Notes under the pieces: generated by a model | What the model was told of the DNA's origin: nothing | Database searches by the model: none | Seen by the model: only the letters and a program-made list of their open reading frames with translations | Shown here: positions 50,824-59,502 of the stretch, in pieces | How the letters are laid out: each line of letters begins with the position of its first letter | Position numbering within the stretch: position 1 is the stretch's first letter | Program-made: the position numbers and the translations under genes | Origin: Methanosarcina barkeri str. Wiesmoor | GTDB taxonomy: Archaea > Halobacteriota > Methanosarcinia > Methanosarcinales > Methanosarcinaceae | Length of the DNA stretch: 64,000 nt | Assembly (NCBI RefSeq): GCF_000969985.1 | Contig: NZ_CP009526.1 | Span: 3,162,001 to 3,226,000 of the forward strand | Direction: 5' to 3'

Positions 50824-51195
50824 TTATAGCATCTTAATATTGGGATTTAAGGCGTGAAAGCTTAGTTCTTTCTGCATCCTGAGTTTTTGAGTCTGGAAAA
50901 TCTCAAATGGAATCCTGTTCTTCGTTTTTAGTATCCAGGTTTTGTACACGAGAATATTTCGAGCATCAAAAGGTTTTGACTTCAAGGGACAGTCTTCAGG
51001 ACAGAAGGTTCCTGGATATTGAACTCCTGAATTCATAGGATGAGTACAAGCGTGGTAGTCTGTGCATATATTGCAATGACTTACCGGAATTGAAAAGGGG
51101 CAGTCTTCACAGCAAGTAACTATAAGCTCTTCTGCATATTTGCTGAAAAGATAACAATCAGATTGATACATTCGTTCTACACATGTGTTAGCCAT
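50824..51195 (-). CDS. Cysteine-rich small protein
   Basis: 123 residues with ten cysteines in the first 70, arranged as a CCEDCPF, CNICTDYHAC and CPEDCPLK series with histidines between, fit for one or two zinc sites or Fe-S. The C-terminal half is helical and basic. GGAGG precedes the ATG. Unknown function; zinc-binding viral or regulatory protein is inference. Confidence 0.75.
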   Translation of the reverse strand: MANTCVERMYQSDCYLFSKYAEELIVTCCEDCPFSIPVSHCNICTDYHACTHPMNSGVQYPGTFCPEDCPLKSKPFDARNILVYKTWILKTKNRIPFEIFQTQKLRMQKELSFHALNPNIKML

Positions 51196-51228
51196 GCTGG
51201 ACCTCCTTATTTGGAAAATAGTGCTATC

Positions 51229-51666
51229 TTAGAACATTAGACCAAAGACGAAACCGAAGAGAAGACCGAAAAATATAGCGGCTATGAGTTGTCTTGCTTC
51301 GGGTTTGATTTTGAAGGCTTCCTGGAGTATTGCTCCTTGTGTGATGTCGCACATTAGGGCAGGGTTTGTTTTTAGGGCCATCTTTACACGGCCTGTTGGA
51401 GTTTCTATTTCGGTTATGTAGGAACTTTCGTCTCGGGTTATGTCGAGGTCTACTACACAACCGCGTTCCTGGTCTACTGCGTAGAGGTCTAGTTTTTTGC
51501 GTTTTTCTTCAAGCTGTAGAGGTCGGGCTGAGACTGTGTATTTACTGTCTTCGAGTCTGTCATGAAGCATGTTGTCTTTAAGGACCATGCTTTTGAGCTC
51601 AAGGGTTGATGTGCCGGGTATGATTTTTAGGACTTTTACATTTGTTCCGCGTCTAAAGAAACTCAA
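51229..51666 (-). CDS. Tail-anchored protein
   Basis: 145 residues if TTG at 51666 is used, 8 bases after GGGGGG; no ATG or GTG occurs near it. The soluble part is mixed alpha/beta. A single C-terminal membrane span (QLIAAIFFGLLFGFVFGLMF) ends the protein, so most of it faces the cytosol. It lies directly after the secreted-membrane gene of the structural set. Confidence 0.75.
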   Translation of the reverse strand: MSFFRRGTNVKVLKIIPGTSTLELKSMVLKDNMLHDRLEDSKYTVSARPLQLEEKRKKLDLYAVDQERGCVVDLDITRDESSYITEIETPTGRVKMALKTNPALMCDITQGAILQEAFKIKPEARQLIAAIFFGLLFGFVFGLMF

Positions 51667-51680
51667 TATGTGAACCCCCC

Positions 51681-52625
51681 TTAGGTTAGTTTTAGGCTTT
51701 GTACTATTGAGGCAATAGTCCGGATGATTGAAGTTAAGAGGTCTATTGCTAGTCTGGCTTTGTCTATGACCCATCCAATGAATGCTGCGTGATCATTGAC
51801 CACGTTTTTGATTAGTTTGACAGGGCTTTTTGATTTTGTCCTGTGCAGGGAGTAGGTCATTATGAAAAATTCCATTGATAAGATGGTTACTTCGATGTAC
51901 TCCACAAAAAACAGATTGAAGTAAAAAAATACCTCGTCTATTATGTAACTGGCTATTAAGATTGCAGTTACCAGGTCGTCCCCTACGTATGGAATGAGAC
52001 CAACAAAGGAAAGGACCGCGTCCCATGTCCAAGAGAAGAATTCATCTATTGCTTCTGAGAACTGTAAGCCGAGGTCTAAGTTAGCTTGTTTTTCAAATTC
52101 TTCTTGTGTTGTCGCATAGAGTTTCAGGTCGAAAGGATCTGAACTGTTCCCTGATACGCTTGAGAATTGAAGTATTTCGGAGTTTGTGGCTGTTCCGAAG
52201 GATGCTGAGAGAGGAAGCAGGGTAGCGTATACGTCAAGATCAAAGACTGAGTCGACGTTCAAGAAGTAGTATTGAACATGTAGATCCCAATCAAAGGCCG
52301 CTGGTGCAAGGGATTCAAGACGCTTGGTTTCTACTGTTCCGTTAGGATATGTTAATGCCAGGTCAAAGTTCCACCAACCCCAGGATTTAGTTGAATTTGC
52401 TTGCAGTGTATAGGTTTTTCCGTAGGCGTCAAATTGAAAAGTATTGTTAGAGTTTGCTGGAAGGTCGTATATTTCCATTCCGGAGAGGGAATATCCTTCT
52501 GGCGCTTCGATGTTGAATGTTTTGATTCCTTCTCTTGTGATTTCTTCGACTGCAGAGGCAGGAGATACAGCCGCAGCTAAGAGGAGGAGAAGTAAAAAAA
52601 CTAAAAATATCGGCCTTCGGGCCAC
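51681..52625 (-). CDS. Secreted/membrane structural protein candidate
   Basis: 314 residues, GTG start behind GGAGG. A classic signal peptide (LVFLLLLLLAAAVSPASA) leads to an ectodomain of about 165 residues rich in beta strands. Several membrane segments and amphipathic helices follow (about 195-310, VGDDLVTAILIASYIIDEVFFYFNLFFVEY). It starts right after the large spike-like gene, with which it may form a surface complex. No family recognised. Confidence 0.8.
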   Translation of the reverse strand: MARRPIFLVFLLLLLLAAAVSPASAVEEITREGIKTFNIEAPEGYSLSGMEIYDLPANSNNTFQFDAYGKTYTLQANSTKSWGWWNFDLALTYPNGTVETKRLESLAPAAFDWDLHVQYYFLNVDSVFDLDVYATLLPLSASFGTATNSEILQFSSVSGNSSDPFDLKLYATTQEEFEKQANLDLGLQFSEAIDEFFSWTWDAVLSFVGLIPYVGDDLVTAILIASYIIDEVFFYFNLFFVEYIEVTILSMEFFIMTYSLHRTKSKSPVKLIKNVVNDHAAFIGWVIDKARLAIDLLTSIIRTIASIVQSLKLT

Positions 52626-52627
52626 GT

Positions 52628-54763
52628 TTAGAACCTCCAGCCGAGTAATGCGAGGATGAAGACGACGACTACAAGTTTTATGAGGCTTGGCGCTATGCCT
52701 TCAAGCCAGGTTAGGGATTCTTTGGCAGATTCTCTGTCTGGCCTGTCAGTGCTTGAAGAAGAACTGCTTGAGCTGCTTGGGCTGCTTGTGTCTTCTTCTC
52801 CCCCTCCGGTTCCTTCATCATAGTTTGTGTTTGCTACAAGCTTGACCTGGAGAAGAGTCATTCCGGAGACTGAGACATAACCACTGTATGTGTCATAATT
52901 TGTTTTTGAGGTTTGTACTGTGCAAGTTCCGTTTAATCCTGCCTTCTCTATTTTATAGTATCCTCTGCTGTTTGTTGTTGTTGAGTATGTTACAGAGTCT
53001 TTTGTAACTGTGACTAATGCGCCCTCTAGGGGTTTTGATGTAGCCCAACTTGTTACAATGCCGTAAAGGCCTGAGGTTTCCGAGTCCAGGATCGGAACTA
53101 TATAGAAGTTTCTTGTAGAAATTAGGTCCTGGATAGTCACATGCCCAGAATATGTATTATATCCGTCTGCGCTAATTTCTACCGCCCATTTGCCTGCTCG
53201 AGCTACGAGAGAATACGAGCCGATTTCGTCAGTCGTTGCGTCCTCTGTGTATATATGTACCGTTGCACCTGGAATGGCTGCCCCTGTATGAGCATCGTAT
53301 ACCCTGCCTGATACGACATAGTCACCTATCCTGACTGTGGCATAATCCTGGTCTAATATATAGCCGTCTGCATTTTTCAAGATTGCGAGGAGTTTGTCAC
53401 CTGTCGTGTAGTCTGCGAGGTTGATTGCTTTGGCCCCTGTGGAGCTTGATATGTCGAGAGTTGTTTCTTGCATTAATGTGTTTTGACTGTAGACTCTGAA
53501 GGTGATAGTTGAGCCTGCCGGAGCCTGCGAGATTAGAAGCTTCGCGGTGTCGTTCAGTTCGAATATATCCTGAGACCATTTGATGGTAGGGTTGTAGTCT
53601 GTGAGGATGTCATATGTGGCTATAGCTACATCTTGACCGTCAGGATTGACGAGGAGAACTTCTTTTCCAACTCCTGCAGGTGCGTCGTTCGGCAATACGA
53701 GCGTGCCCCATTGTTCTTCTGACGTGAGATCATATGAGAGCACGTCTATAGTTTCTTCGCCGTCCTCCCCTGCATAGGCATCCGTATAGACATGCCATGC
53801 AATTTTATAGCCGGATTCAGTATATGAAGGCGGAGTGAAGTCCGGTACGTATGTCCATACTTTGATCGTGTCCCCTGGGGAGTACACGGACTTATCCAGT
53901 TCGATTGATCCATCAGATAGGTCTCCTTCTTTTGTGAATTGTTTGCTTCCAAAGAAGGAGTTTCTACCATCGTGATGGTAGAAAAGGCGGATATAATATT
54001 CCCCTGTAGAAAGGTTCTCCATTGGAATCTCATATACTGTATGTACTGCGGAGGTAAGAGATTCTTGCCAGACATTGGACCCGCTTGAGTTGTACAGCCG
54101 TGCGAACCAATAGTTCCCGCCCGTAGCAGAAGGCACCCCCACCGTGAAAGATTGAGATGTTTCAAGGATAGATACTGTAGCATCGCACCCTATTATCGCG
54201 GCGCTGGAACTGGTAGTAATATCATCGAGATATCTCGCTCCGCGTGAAGTTGTCTGGGTGTATATTTCTATTTTTGAAATTCCTCCTTCAGGAGGCGTGA
54301 TGTAAGATGACGAGCCTTGCAACATACCATTTTGGTAGAGATCTACCCCCAATCCAGAGGGAGTTTCGATGAATTCGAAGCGCTTGAAGGCTGTCGAGTT
54401 CGTGTTCAGCCAGGAAGTGGACAATACTTCGTTGTCTCCGGCATCATACATTTTGAGTCGCAGAATCCCCATATAAGATTCGCTTGAAGGGAGGAGATAG
54501 GAAAAACCAAGATATCCTTCGTATGACGCTGAGATGGTGGTAATGATTGTTTCCGACTGCTCGTTTGGATATATTGCATATACATGGCTTGTATCCGGAA
54601 GGGCGATCACCCTTGGCGGAACTGTGAGCGGAGTCGGGGAGGATAGAACAGAAGCGTCGAGGGCATTTGGGTGGCCTTCAAAACTTATGTCCCATGCTGC
54701 AGCCGGTCCTACCGTAAGAAGTAGGAATGTTAGATAGAGTAGTATTTTGAAGATGGATCTCAC
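52628..54763 (-). CDS. Large spike-like surface protein with C-terminal anchor
   Basis: 711 residues, GTG start 8 bases after GGAGG. Signal peptide 1-23; a long beta-rich ectodomain; two carboxypeptidase-regulatory-like beta domains (about 483-560, VSGRVYDAHTGAAIPGATVHI, and 567-645, LYGIVTSWATSKPLEGALVTV); a Gly/Glu and Ser-rich stalk (SSPSSSSSSSSSTDRP); one membrane span at 688-709 and a two-residue tail. The plan (Sec-exported, stalked, C-terminally anchored) is that of pleolipovirus spikes, though cell-surface adhesins look similar. It is the largest structural-type gene of the element. Confidence 0.85.
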   Translation of the reverse strand: MRSIFKILLYLTFLLLTVGPAAAWDISFEGHPNALDASVLSSPTPLTVPPRVIALPDTSHVYAIYPNEQSETIITTISASYEGYLGFSYLLPSSESYMGILRLKMYDAGDNEVLSTSWLNTNSTAFKRFEFIETPSGLGVDLYQNGMLQGSSSYITPPEGGISKIEIYTQTTSRGARYLDDITTSSSAAIIGCDATVSILETSQSFTVGVPSATGGNYWFARLYNSSGSNVWQESLTSAVHTVYEIPMENLSTGEYYIRLFYHHDGRNSFFGSKQFTKEGDLSDGSIELDKSVYSPGDTIKVWTYVPDFTPPSYTESGYKIAWHVYTDAYAGEDGEETIDVLSYDLTSEEQWGTLVLPNDAPAGVGKEVLLVNPDGQDVAIATYDILTDYNPTIKWSQDIFELNDTAKLLISQAPAGSTITFRVYSQNTLMQETTLDISSSTGAKAINLADYTTGDKLLAILKNADGYILDQDYATVRIGDYVVSGRVYDAHTGAAIPGATVHIYTEDATTDEIGSYSLVARAGKWAVEISADGYNTYSGHVTIQDLISTRNFYIVPILDSETSGLYGIVTSWATSKPLEGALVTVTKDSVTYSTTTNSRGYYKIEKAGLNGTCTVQTSKTNYDTYSGYVSVSGMTLLQVKLVANTNYDEGTGGGEEDTSSPSSSSSSSSSTDRPDRESAKESLTWLEGIAPSLIKLVVVVFILALLGWRF

Positions 54764-54765
54764 GT

Positions 54766-55140
54766 TTAGCGCCTCCTTACTAGTAGGGCTGCAGGTAGCA
54801 GGATCACTATGCAGATTAGGAAGAAACTTAGGAGAGTTGGCGCAGTTCGTAGGCTGCCTTCTATGGCTGTGAATGGGTCATCGAGCCAGGACCATTTGGA
54901 TGGTTTGAGGACGGCCTGATAGGAGTAGGAGTCGTTGAGTTCGAGTATGGTGTCTGTTGTGTTGTAGGTTCCTAGGTGGGTGATTTGTCCGGTTGTGTCG
55001 ATTTGGTAGAGGTCGAATTCTTGAGAGTGGACGAGGTTTATGTCAGAGAAGGAGACGCTGACATTTGCGGCGGCTGCGCAGGGGCAGAGCATTGAACAGA
55101 GAAAAAAAAGAGAAAGGGAGTAAAGGAGAGTACGAGGCAT
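54766..55140 (-). CDS. Small type I membrane protein
   Basis: 124 residues from the ATG at 55140 (RBS GGAGGG, 9 bases). Signal peptide (LLYSLSLFFLCSMLCPCAAA), an ectodomain of about 65 residues (ISDINLVHSQEFDLYQID-type beta), and a C-terminal membrane helix ending in RRR. It overlaps nothing but is 2 bases from the spike gene. Function unknown. Confidence 0.8.
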   Translation of the reverse strand: MPRTLLYSLSLFFLCSMLCPCAAAANVSVSFSDINLVHSQEFDLYQIDTTGQITHLGTYNTTDTILELNDSYSYQAVLKPSKWSWLDDPFTAIEGSLRTAPTLLSFFLICIVILLPAALLVRRR

Positions 55141-55156
55141 TTGGGGATGCCCTCCT

Positions 55157-55486
55157 TTATCTGCCAAGGTGAGAAAAGGCGCCGTCGATGGCTGAGAGGA
55201 TTTTGTCCCAGAACTTCATTATGAAGACATATATGGATATGACCAAGAGTATGGGCATTATTGCGCTGACCATTGCTCCGAAGCTTGGGAGGATTCCACA
55301 GAAGCCGTCTATTACGTCTGTGATTTCAGTCCAGTTTACGTCAGCTGCTGAGGCTGGGTTCATCAGCATCATTATCATTGCAGTGAGAGCAATTATTTTG
55401 CTCTTGCTTTTGAAGAAGAATCCGTGCTTTTTCGGTTCGGATTCAGCTTTGTTGTTTTTTCGGAATATTTTTGCAAGGAAAGACAT
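55157..55486 (-). CDS. Small membrane protein, first gene of the structural set
   Basis: 109 residues. A basic N-terminus, a first hydrophobic helix (KIIALTAMIMMLMNPASA, possibly cleaved after ASA) and a second long helix (SAIMPILLVISIYVFIMKFW). In position (between rep and spike) and character it resembles the small membrane proteins of pleolipoviruses. The ATG lies about 25-30 bases downstream of a TATA box, so the message is probably leaderless. Confidence 0.78.
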   Translation of the reverse strand: MSFLAKIFRKNNKAESEPKKHGFFFKSKSKIIALTAMIMMLMNPASAADVNWTEITDVIDGFCGILPSFGAMVSAIMPILLVISIYVFIMKFWDKILSAIDGAFSHLGR

Positions 55487-55504
55487 ACATGAGAATAAAG
55501 TGTG

Positions 55505-55520
55505 AGAATTTATAAGTTTG
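55505..55520 (-). promoter_or_regulatory. Promoter of the structural gene set
   Basis: On the minus strand ACTTATAAATTC is a near-consensus archaeal TATA element, preceded by purine-rich bases. Its centre lies about 28 bases before the first ATG, so the start of transcription should fall at or next to the start codon. Confidence 0.6.
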
Positions 55521-56010
55521 AGTTTTGTTAGGCATTTTGCCTAATTTTTAGAGAAAAATGCAGTTAGTTACATACATACGCGGGATGTGTGGCCGGAGAA
55601 AAGGAAACGACAGCGGTAAAAATGAAAAGGCGTTTTTGAGGAAGGAAGGGGAGAGGTCCGGAGGGCTGCTGGATCCAGGCAGCTTCCTAGAGGGAACTTA
55701 AGGTCCTTTGCCTGCAAGGATACAGAGAAATTTTACTGCAGGGATCCAGAGAAATTAAACGAAGATGTAGTTGATTATACGGACACACAACAACAGGAGT
55801 ATATAGTGCCATTATGGAACGTTTATGGGGCTAAATAGAGAAAATCTAACCTTGCTACTGTGAAGTTCTTAGTTAATAATATTTTAAAACAGAATCTTTT
55901 AAATAGTTTTAATTTAAATTAAATTAATAATGTCACAATGTGAAAAAGAATACGTCGATAAAATAACGTTACTTATCTAAATTTCATAAATTATTAGAGG
56001 TATAATAAAA
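55521..56010. other. Non-coding gap within the element
   Basis: About 490 bases without a credible gene. There is a G+C-richer part (55590-55770) with CTGGATCCAG-like and GGATCCAGAG repeats (55668 and 55742), and an A+T-rich part (55870-55990) that should include the promoter of the plus-strand coiled-coil gene. Such a gap between divergent units is a candidate for a replication origin or regulatory region. Confidence 0.45.
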
Positions 56011-56427
56011 ATGTGCGGATGTACTCTTTTGTATGGAATAGAAGACATTGATAGATGTACCACAAAAATTAGTTCATTATCACAACTAAAACAAAAATCA
56101 GAAGGCGAGTTGAAAGATGCTGAAAACACTATGACAGAATTGAATAACTTAAAAATCAAAGCGATGAGCTTAGAAGATGAAAAGACAATCACTTCACTAG
56201 AAGAGCAGGTTACTATTTGTGAAGGCCTTATTACTGCTTGGAAACATAACTTAGATGACTTGCGAGTAGAAATTGATAAACTAAGTAAAGATAGAGATAA
56301 TGCAATTAATAGAACAGAAATTGATTCAAAGTTACCAGATTTGAAGCATAAGATTAAAGAGTTGTCAGATTCGCGTCTTGATTATCAGAATGAGTTCAAT
56401 GATATTGTAAATTCAAAGGGGAACTGA
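56011..56427 (+). CDS. Coiled-coil protein, the only plus-strand gene of the element
   Basis: 138 residues starting MCGCTLLYGIEDIDRC, then almost entirely heptad-patterned helix (about 20-130, many Leu, Lys, Glu). GAGGT lies about 10 bases before the ATG. Cysteines cluster at the N-terminus (C2, C4, C16). The orientation and A+T-rich composition set it apart from its neighbours. It could be a late-acquired cargo gene or a regulator. No family recognised. Confidence 0.75.
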   Translation: MCGCTLLYGIEDIDRCTTKISSLSQLKQKSEGELKDAENTMTELNNLKIKAMSLEDEKTITSLEEQVTICEGLITAWKHNLDDLRVEIDKLSKDRDNAINRTEIDSKLPDLKHKIKELSDSRLDYQNEFNDIVNSKGN

Positions 56428-56613
56428 GAGCCAATCCAAGAAGTTAAAATTTCCCTACTTTTTCATTTTGTTTAATCTTGTGTCTTTTCAGGAGTTTTGC
56501 CGCAGAGTTTGTGAAAAAAATTAGATAAATATTGAAAAATGCACAGGTGTATGACACTGGGCACTTTTCGGCACTGTGCCCAGCGTGATTTAGTAAAAAA
56601 AGTAGGAGGGTAT

Positions 56614-56850
56614 TTAAAAAGTGTCTTTGCCCTCTTCATAAAATACTCTACCGTTGCCGTCTCGGAATTCAAACCTCATATTGTCTTTATCACATGGAAC
56701 CATTTCCCCACCTATAGGACAGGTCGTAAGGTTATCACTTGTGAATGCATTGCTATATGCTTGCTGTGTGCCGAAGTAAATCGGCGAGTCAAACCAAATG
56801 CCATGTTCTTTACACTTTATTTGGCATTTAATAAATGTTCGTTTTGTCAT
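56614..56850 (-). CDS. Small zinc-binding protein
   Basis: 78 residues with cysteines and histidine in a zinc-finger-like order (KCQIKCKEHGI ... TCPIGGEMVPC) followed by a basic and acidic tail. It lies 111 bases after rep in the same direction. A TATA-like run (ATATATAA, near 56915) might drive it independently. Function unknown. Confidence 0.7.
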   Translation of the reverse strand: MTKRTFIKCQIKCKEHGIWFDSPIYFGTQQAYSNAFTSDNLTTCPIGGEMVPCDKDNMRFEFRDGNGRVFYEEGKDTF

Positions 56851-56961
56851 AAATTCTCCTAATTTATTTTAAATGTATATAATACAAAATTTTGTACCAT
56901 CTACATTTAAAATATATATAACTAAAGATATATAAACTTTTGTATGTTACGCTGTAACGTA

Positions 56962-59076
56962 TTAAGATCCACAGATAGCCTCGGCTGATCCTAATAGCGG
57001 GCTATCTGAATATATGGTGATGCGAGCGTCTCCGAGTTCGAAACCTGATTCGAGACCTATGACGCCGGCAAATTCGTACAGGCCTTTTGAGATGTAGGGC
57101 CTGGGGCGGTGCTCGTCGCTCAGGAGAGAGCTGGAATAGGTAAAAAAGCGGGAATTGAAGACCCAGTAGAGAAGGGCTGCTTCTGGGTTTTTTTCGGCAT
57201 ATTGGCCTTTGAGAAGATATTTTTTCAGGTATTCTAAGGGTTGTCTGCCTTTTGCATCTTCTGGAGCCTGGCCTGGAGCCCAGATATAACCTTGTGTGTC
57301 ATTCCAGCTTATTTTGTTGATTTTGGTTATTTTTCCCTGGCCGTATTCTTGCCAGATTTTACTTATTTCGTCGTTTCGTTTTAGCCAGCGGATACCGAAT
57401 ATTACTATGTGATAGTGCACGTTTCCATTGCGCTGGAACTCCCGGACGCAAAGGTAAGGAAGTTTCAGGTTGTTGTCGGATTTGACGTATTCGGTGGCAG
57501 CTTTCCGGAATTCTGAGGTTTTGATGTTTTGGGTTTTTTGAGTTCTCCGGATCCGTCGGAAGTATTCCGCGTCTGATTCGTTCCGGCCTTGTAGGCCTTC
57601 ATGCCTGCGAGCTGTGCGAGTTCGGACCTGGAAAGATTCGGTTGCTTCCAGGAAGGAAGTTAAGGATTTTTCGGCGTGCGGTGTGAGGATGTCGCTTGAA
57701 AATTCATAGCCGGCCATCTCTTTACCGCCTGGCATGTTGTTCAGGTTTTTTGAGATTTTGACCCGGAGGAATTCAGGGTTTCGTTTTACCAGGTCGTTGA
57801 TTCTCTGGTCTTTGGCTTCTTTTCGCAAGCGGGTTATCAATTTGTTGAAGTTTTCCTGGAATTTTTTTGTGTCTTCAAAGATGTTCCTGTGCCATTGTCC
57901 GCTTGTGAGAGTTAGCAGGATTGCTGATTTGTACTTCCTGGAGGCATCACCAAAGATGTTTTCAAAGCGCAGCCGGGCTTCTATTCTTTTTTCTTCGTTG
58001 TTGAAGCGGTTCGCGTTGGGCTTGAAGAGAGGGTCGCCAAAGATGTCTTTTTTCGGCATGAGTACAAGGCGTTCGTTTGTTGTTCGTTCCAGGTAGTCCT
58101 GGAAGTCTTCGACGCACTCGTCAAATAGTTCCTGGTTGTTAGGAATGAACTTACGCTTACCTTTTTCGTCTTTTATGTCTATGGTGTAGCCGAAGTTTTT
58201 GATGTTGGCTTTTATGAGTTTGTTCACGACTTTAAAGCGTTCAGGGCCGCATTTTCCGAGCTTGAAGGGTTCGAATTTTTTGTACATTGCCTGGTCAAAG
58301 AGTTCAAGCATGCGGTCATGAGAGTAAGGAAGGTCTGTGGGTTCTCCTTCTTCCGGGATCCCTTCAGCGCCGAAGGCGCCAAACGCCGGAGTATGTGTTT
58401 CTGTGTAGTTTTCCATCATTGAGTCTAGGGTCCAGCCTGCAGGAAGGGACTTTTTCGGTTCGTCGGGATCCTGAAAGTTAAGAGGAGAAAATTCCTCTAT
58501 GTCCTGGCCAGAGTCCAGGAACTCGGAGTCTTTCTGGAAAAGTTCTTCTTGGAGAATCCTGTCTTTCCGGTTCGGGACCAGAGCAAGATATTTTGCGCTG
58601 CCTGGCTTCCCGGAGGTCGGGAGGTCGGAAGGTTCCAGTTCCCCAGCTTCAAGGGCGTCGAGGACCAGTTGAGGATAGTTGAGCTTCCGAAAAATTTGTT
58701 TCTCGGCTTTCAAAGCAAGCTGTCTTTTCTGTTGACGGTTTTTTGGCTCCGAACCCGAGCAAATCCTTAGTTTGAGATTTGCCCCGGCAGTAATCAAGTC
58801 AAAGCCTTTTGGCGAAAGTCTCACCAGAATATCAGGATTCTGGACCCATTTTTTATAGAAAGTTCGTTTTCCCTGGCTTAACTTTGGGTCTGCTTCCTCG
58901 AGGACTTCAACCCATGGACGGCAGATAATAAAGAGTTCTTTCGCTCGCTTGGTCCTGAAAAAATCATATACCTCTCTATAAGAAGCATGGATGAGAGAGG
59001 CTAGCTGCTTCATAGTATAAGGTTCTCCGAAGGTAAGCCTGGCAATACCTTCAATCTGAGCATCTGACAAAGACAC
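56962..59076 (-). CDS. rep: HUH rolling-circle replication initiator (Rep)
   Basis: 704 residues from the GTG at 59076, 7 bases after GGGGG. An N-terminal helix-turn-helix-like part (about 10-60) and a long charged region precede the HUH nuclease domain. Motif 1 is LLTLT near 387-391, motif 2 is HYH at 554-556 (VHYHIVIFG), and motif 3 is YLKKY with Y616 and Y620. These are the three motifs of rolling-circle Reps as in archaeal plasmids (including pC2A of M. acetivorans) and pleolipoviruses. The two tyrosines four residues apart fit the superfamily I type. It nicks the origin and starts strand displacement. Confidence 0.88.
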   Translation of the reverse strand: MSLSDAQIEGIARLTFGEPYTMKQLASLIHASYREVYDFFRTKRAKELFIICRPWVEVLEEADPKLSQGKRTFYKKWVQNPDILVRLSPKGFDLITAGANLKLRICSGSEPKNRQQKRQLALKAEKQIFRKLNYPQLVLDALEAGELEPSDLPTSGKPGSAKYLALVPNRKDRILQEELFQKDSEFLDSGQDIEEFSPLNFQDPDEPKKSLPAGWTLDSMMENYTETHTPAFGAFGAEGIPEEGEPTDLPYSHDRMLELFDQAMYKKFEPFKLGKCGPERFKVVNKLIKANIKNFGYTIDIKDEKGKRKFIPNNQELFDECVEDFQDYLERTTNERLVLMPKKDIFGDPLFKPNANRFNNEEKRIEARLRFENIFGDASRKYKSAILLTLTSGQWHRNIFEDTKKFQENFNKLITRLRKEAKDQRINDLVKRNPEFLRVKISKNLNNMPGGKEMAGYEFSSDILTPHAEKSLTSFLEATESFQVRTRTARRHEGLQGRNESDAEYFRRIRRTQKTQNIKTSEFRKAATEYVKSDNNLKLPYLCVREFQRNGNVHYHIVIFGIRWLKRNDEISKIWQEYGQGKITKINKISWNDTQGYIWAPGQAPEDAKGRQPLEYLKKYLLKGQYAEKNPEAALLYWVFNSRFFTYSSSLLSDEHRPRPYISKGLYEFAGVIGLESGFELGDARITIYSDSPLLGSAEAICGS

Positions 59077-59132
59077 GCAAAAACCCCCAGGAGTACACGG
59101 CACTTTTACATTTTGAAAAATAGAAATCAGTT

Positions 59133-59159
59133 AAAAGGCCGTGCAGTTAGAGGCCTTTT
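59133..59159 (-). terminator. Hairpin between the mini-gene chain and rep
   Basis: Perfect 8-bp stem AAAAGGCC/GGCCTTTT around an 11-base loop, located about 60 bases before the rep start. The upstream 24-codon frame ends inside the loop. It could work as a terminator or as an attenuator whose folding depends on translation of that frame. Confidence 0.6.
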
Positions 59160-59221
59160 TCTGGGGTCTGGCAGTTCTGGTGCTCATTCGGAAAAAGAAA
59201 AGTATAGAGGGACTGACTCAC
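59147..59221 (-). CDS. 24-codon leader-like frame before rep
   Basis: GTG start overlapping the preceding stop (GTGA), with GGGGG 7 bases upstream; product MSQSLYTFLFPNEHQNCQTP plus four residues. The stop lies in the loop of the hairpin before rep. It may be a real short peptide or serve only as a translated leader. Confidence 0.45.
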   Translation of the reverse strand: MSQSLYTFLFPNEHQNCQTPEKGL

Positions 59222-59502
59222 GCTAACGCCCCCGAAAATATACCTCTATATCTTAACATCATAGCGATATTTGCAAGGTCTACAAGTTCGTCTATGGTGT
59301 TTTTTGATATTTTTGGGGACTGCTCACCATCAATAGAAGTAATGACTTCTTCAAACTCTTCTTTGAGTTTGTTGATTAGGAATTCAAGATCACAGTACAT
59401 CCAAGATTCGCCTTTTTCTGGATCGTGCTTTCTCATTGTCCTTTCCATTGCTGCAGCAAATCCTAAGATTTCAAGCCGAATATCAGAAGGAGGAAGGGTC
59501 AC
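59218..59502 (-). CDS. MazG-like nucleotide pyrophosphohydrolase
   Basis: 94 residues from the GTG at 59502 (GTGA overlap). It is an all-alpha protein with the MazG/dUTPase-like metal motif: KLKEEFEEV followed about 20 residues later by ELVDLANIAMML (ExxE...ExxD). FAAAMERTMRKHDPEKGESW is the common N-terminal helix of viral MazG-like proteins. It hydrolyses nucleoside triphosphates to monophosphates. Viral copies can alter host alarmone or nucleotide pools. Confidence 0.8.
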   Translation of the reverse strand: MTLPPSDIRLEILGFAAAMERTMRKHDPEKGESWMYCDLEFLINKLKEEFEEVITSIDGEQSPKISKNTIDELVDLANIAMMLRYRGIFSGALA

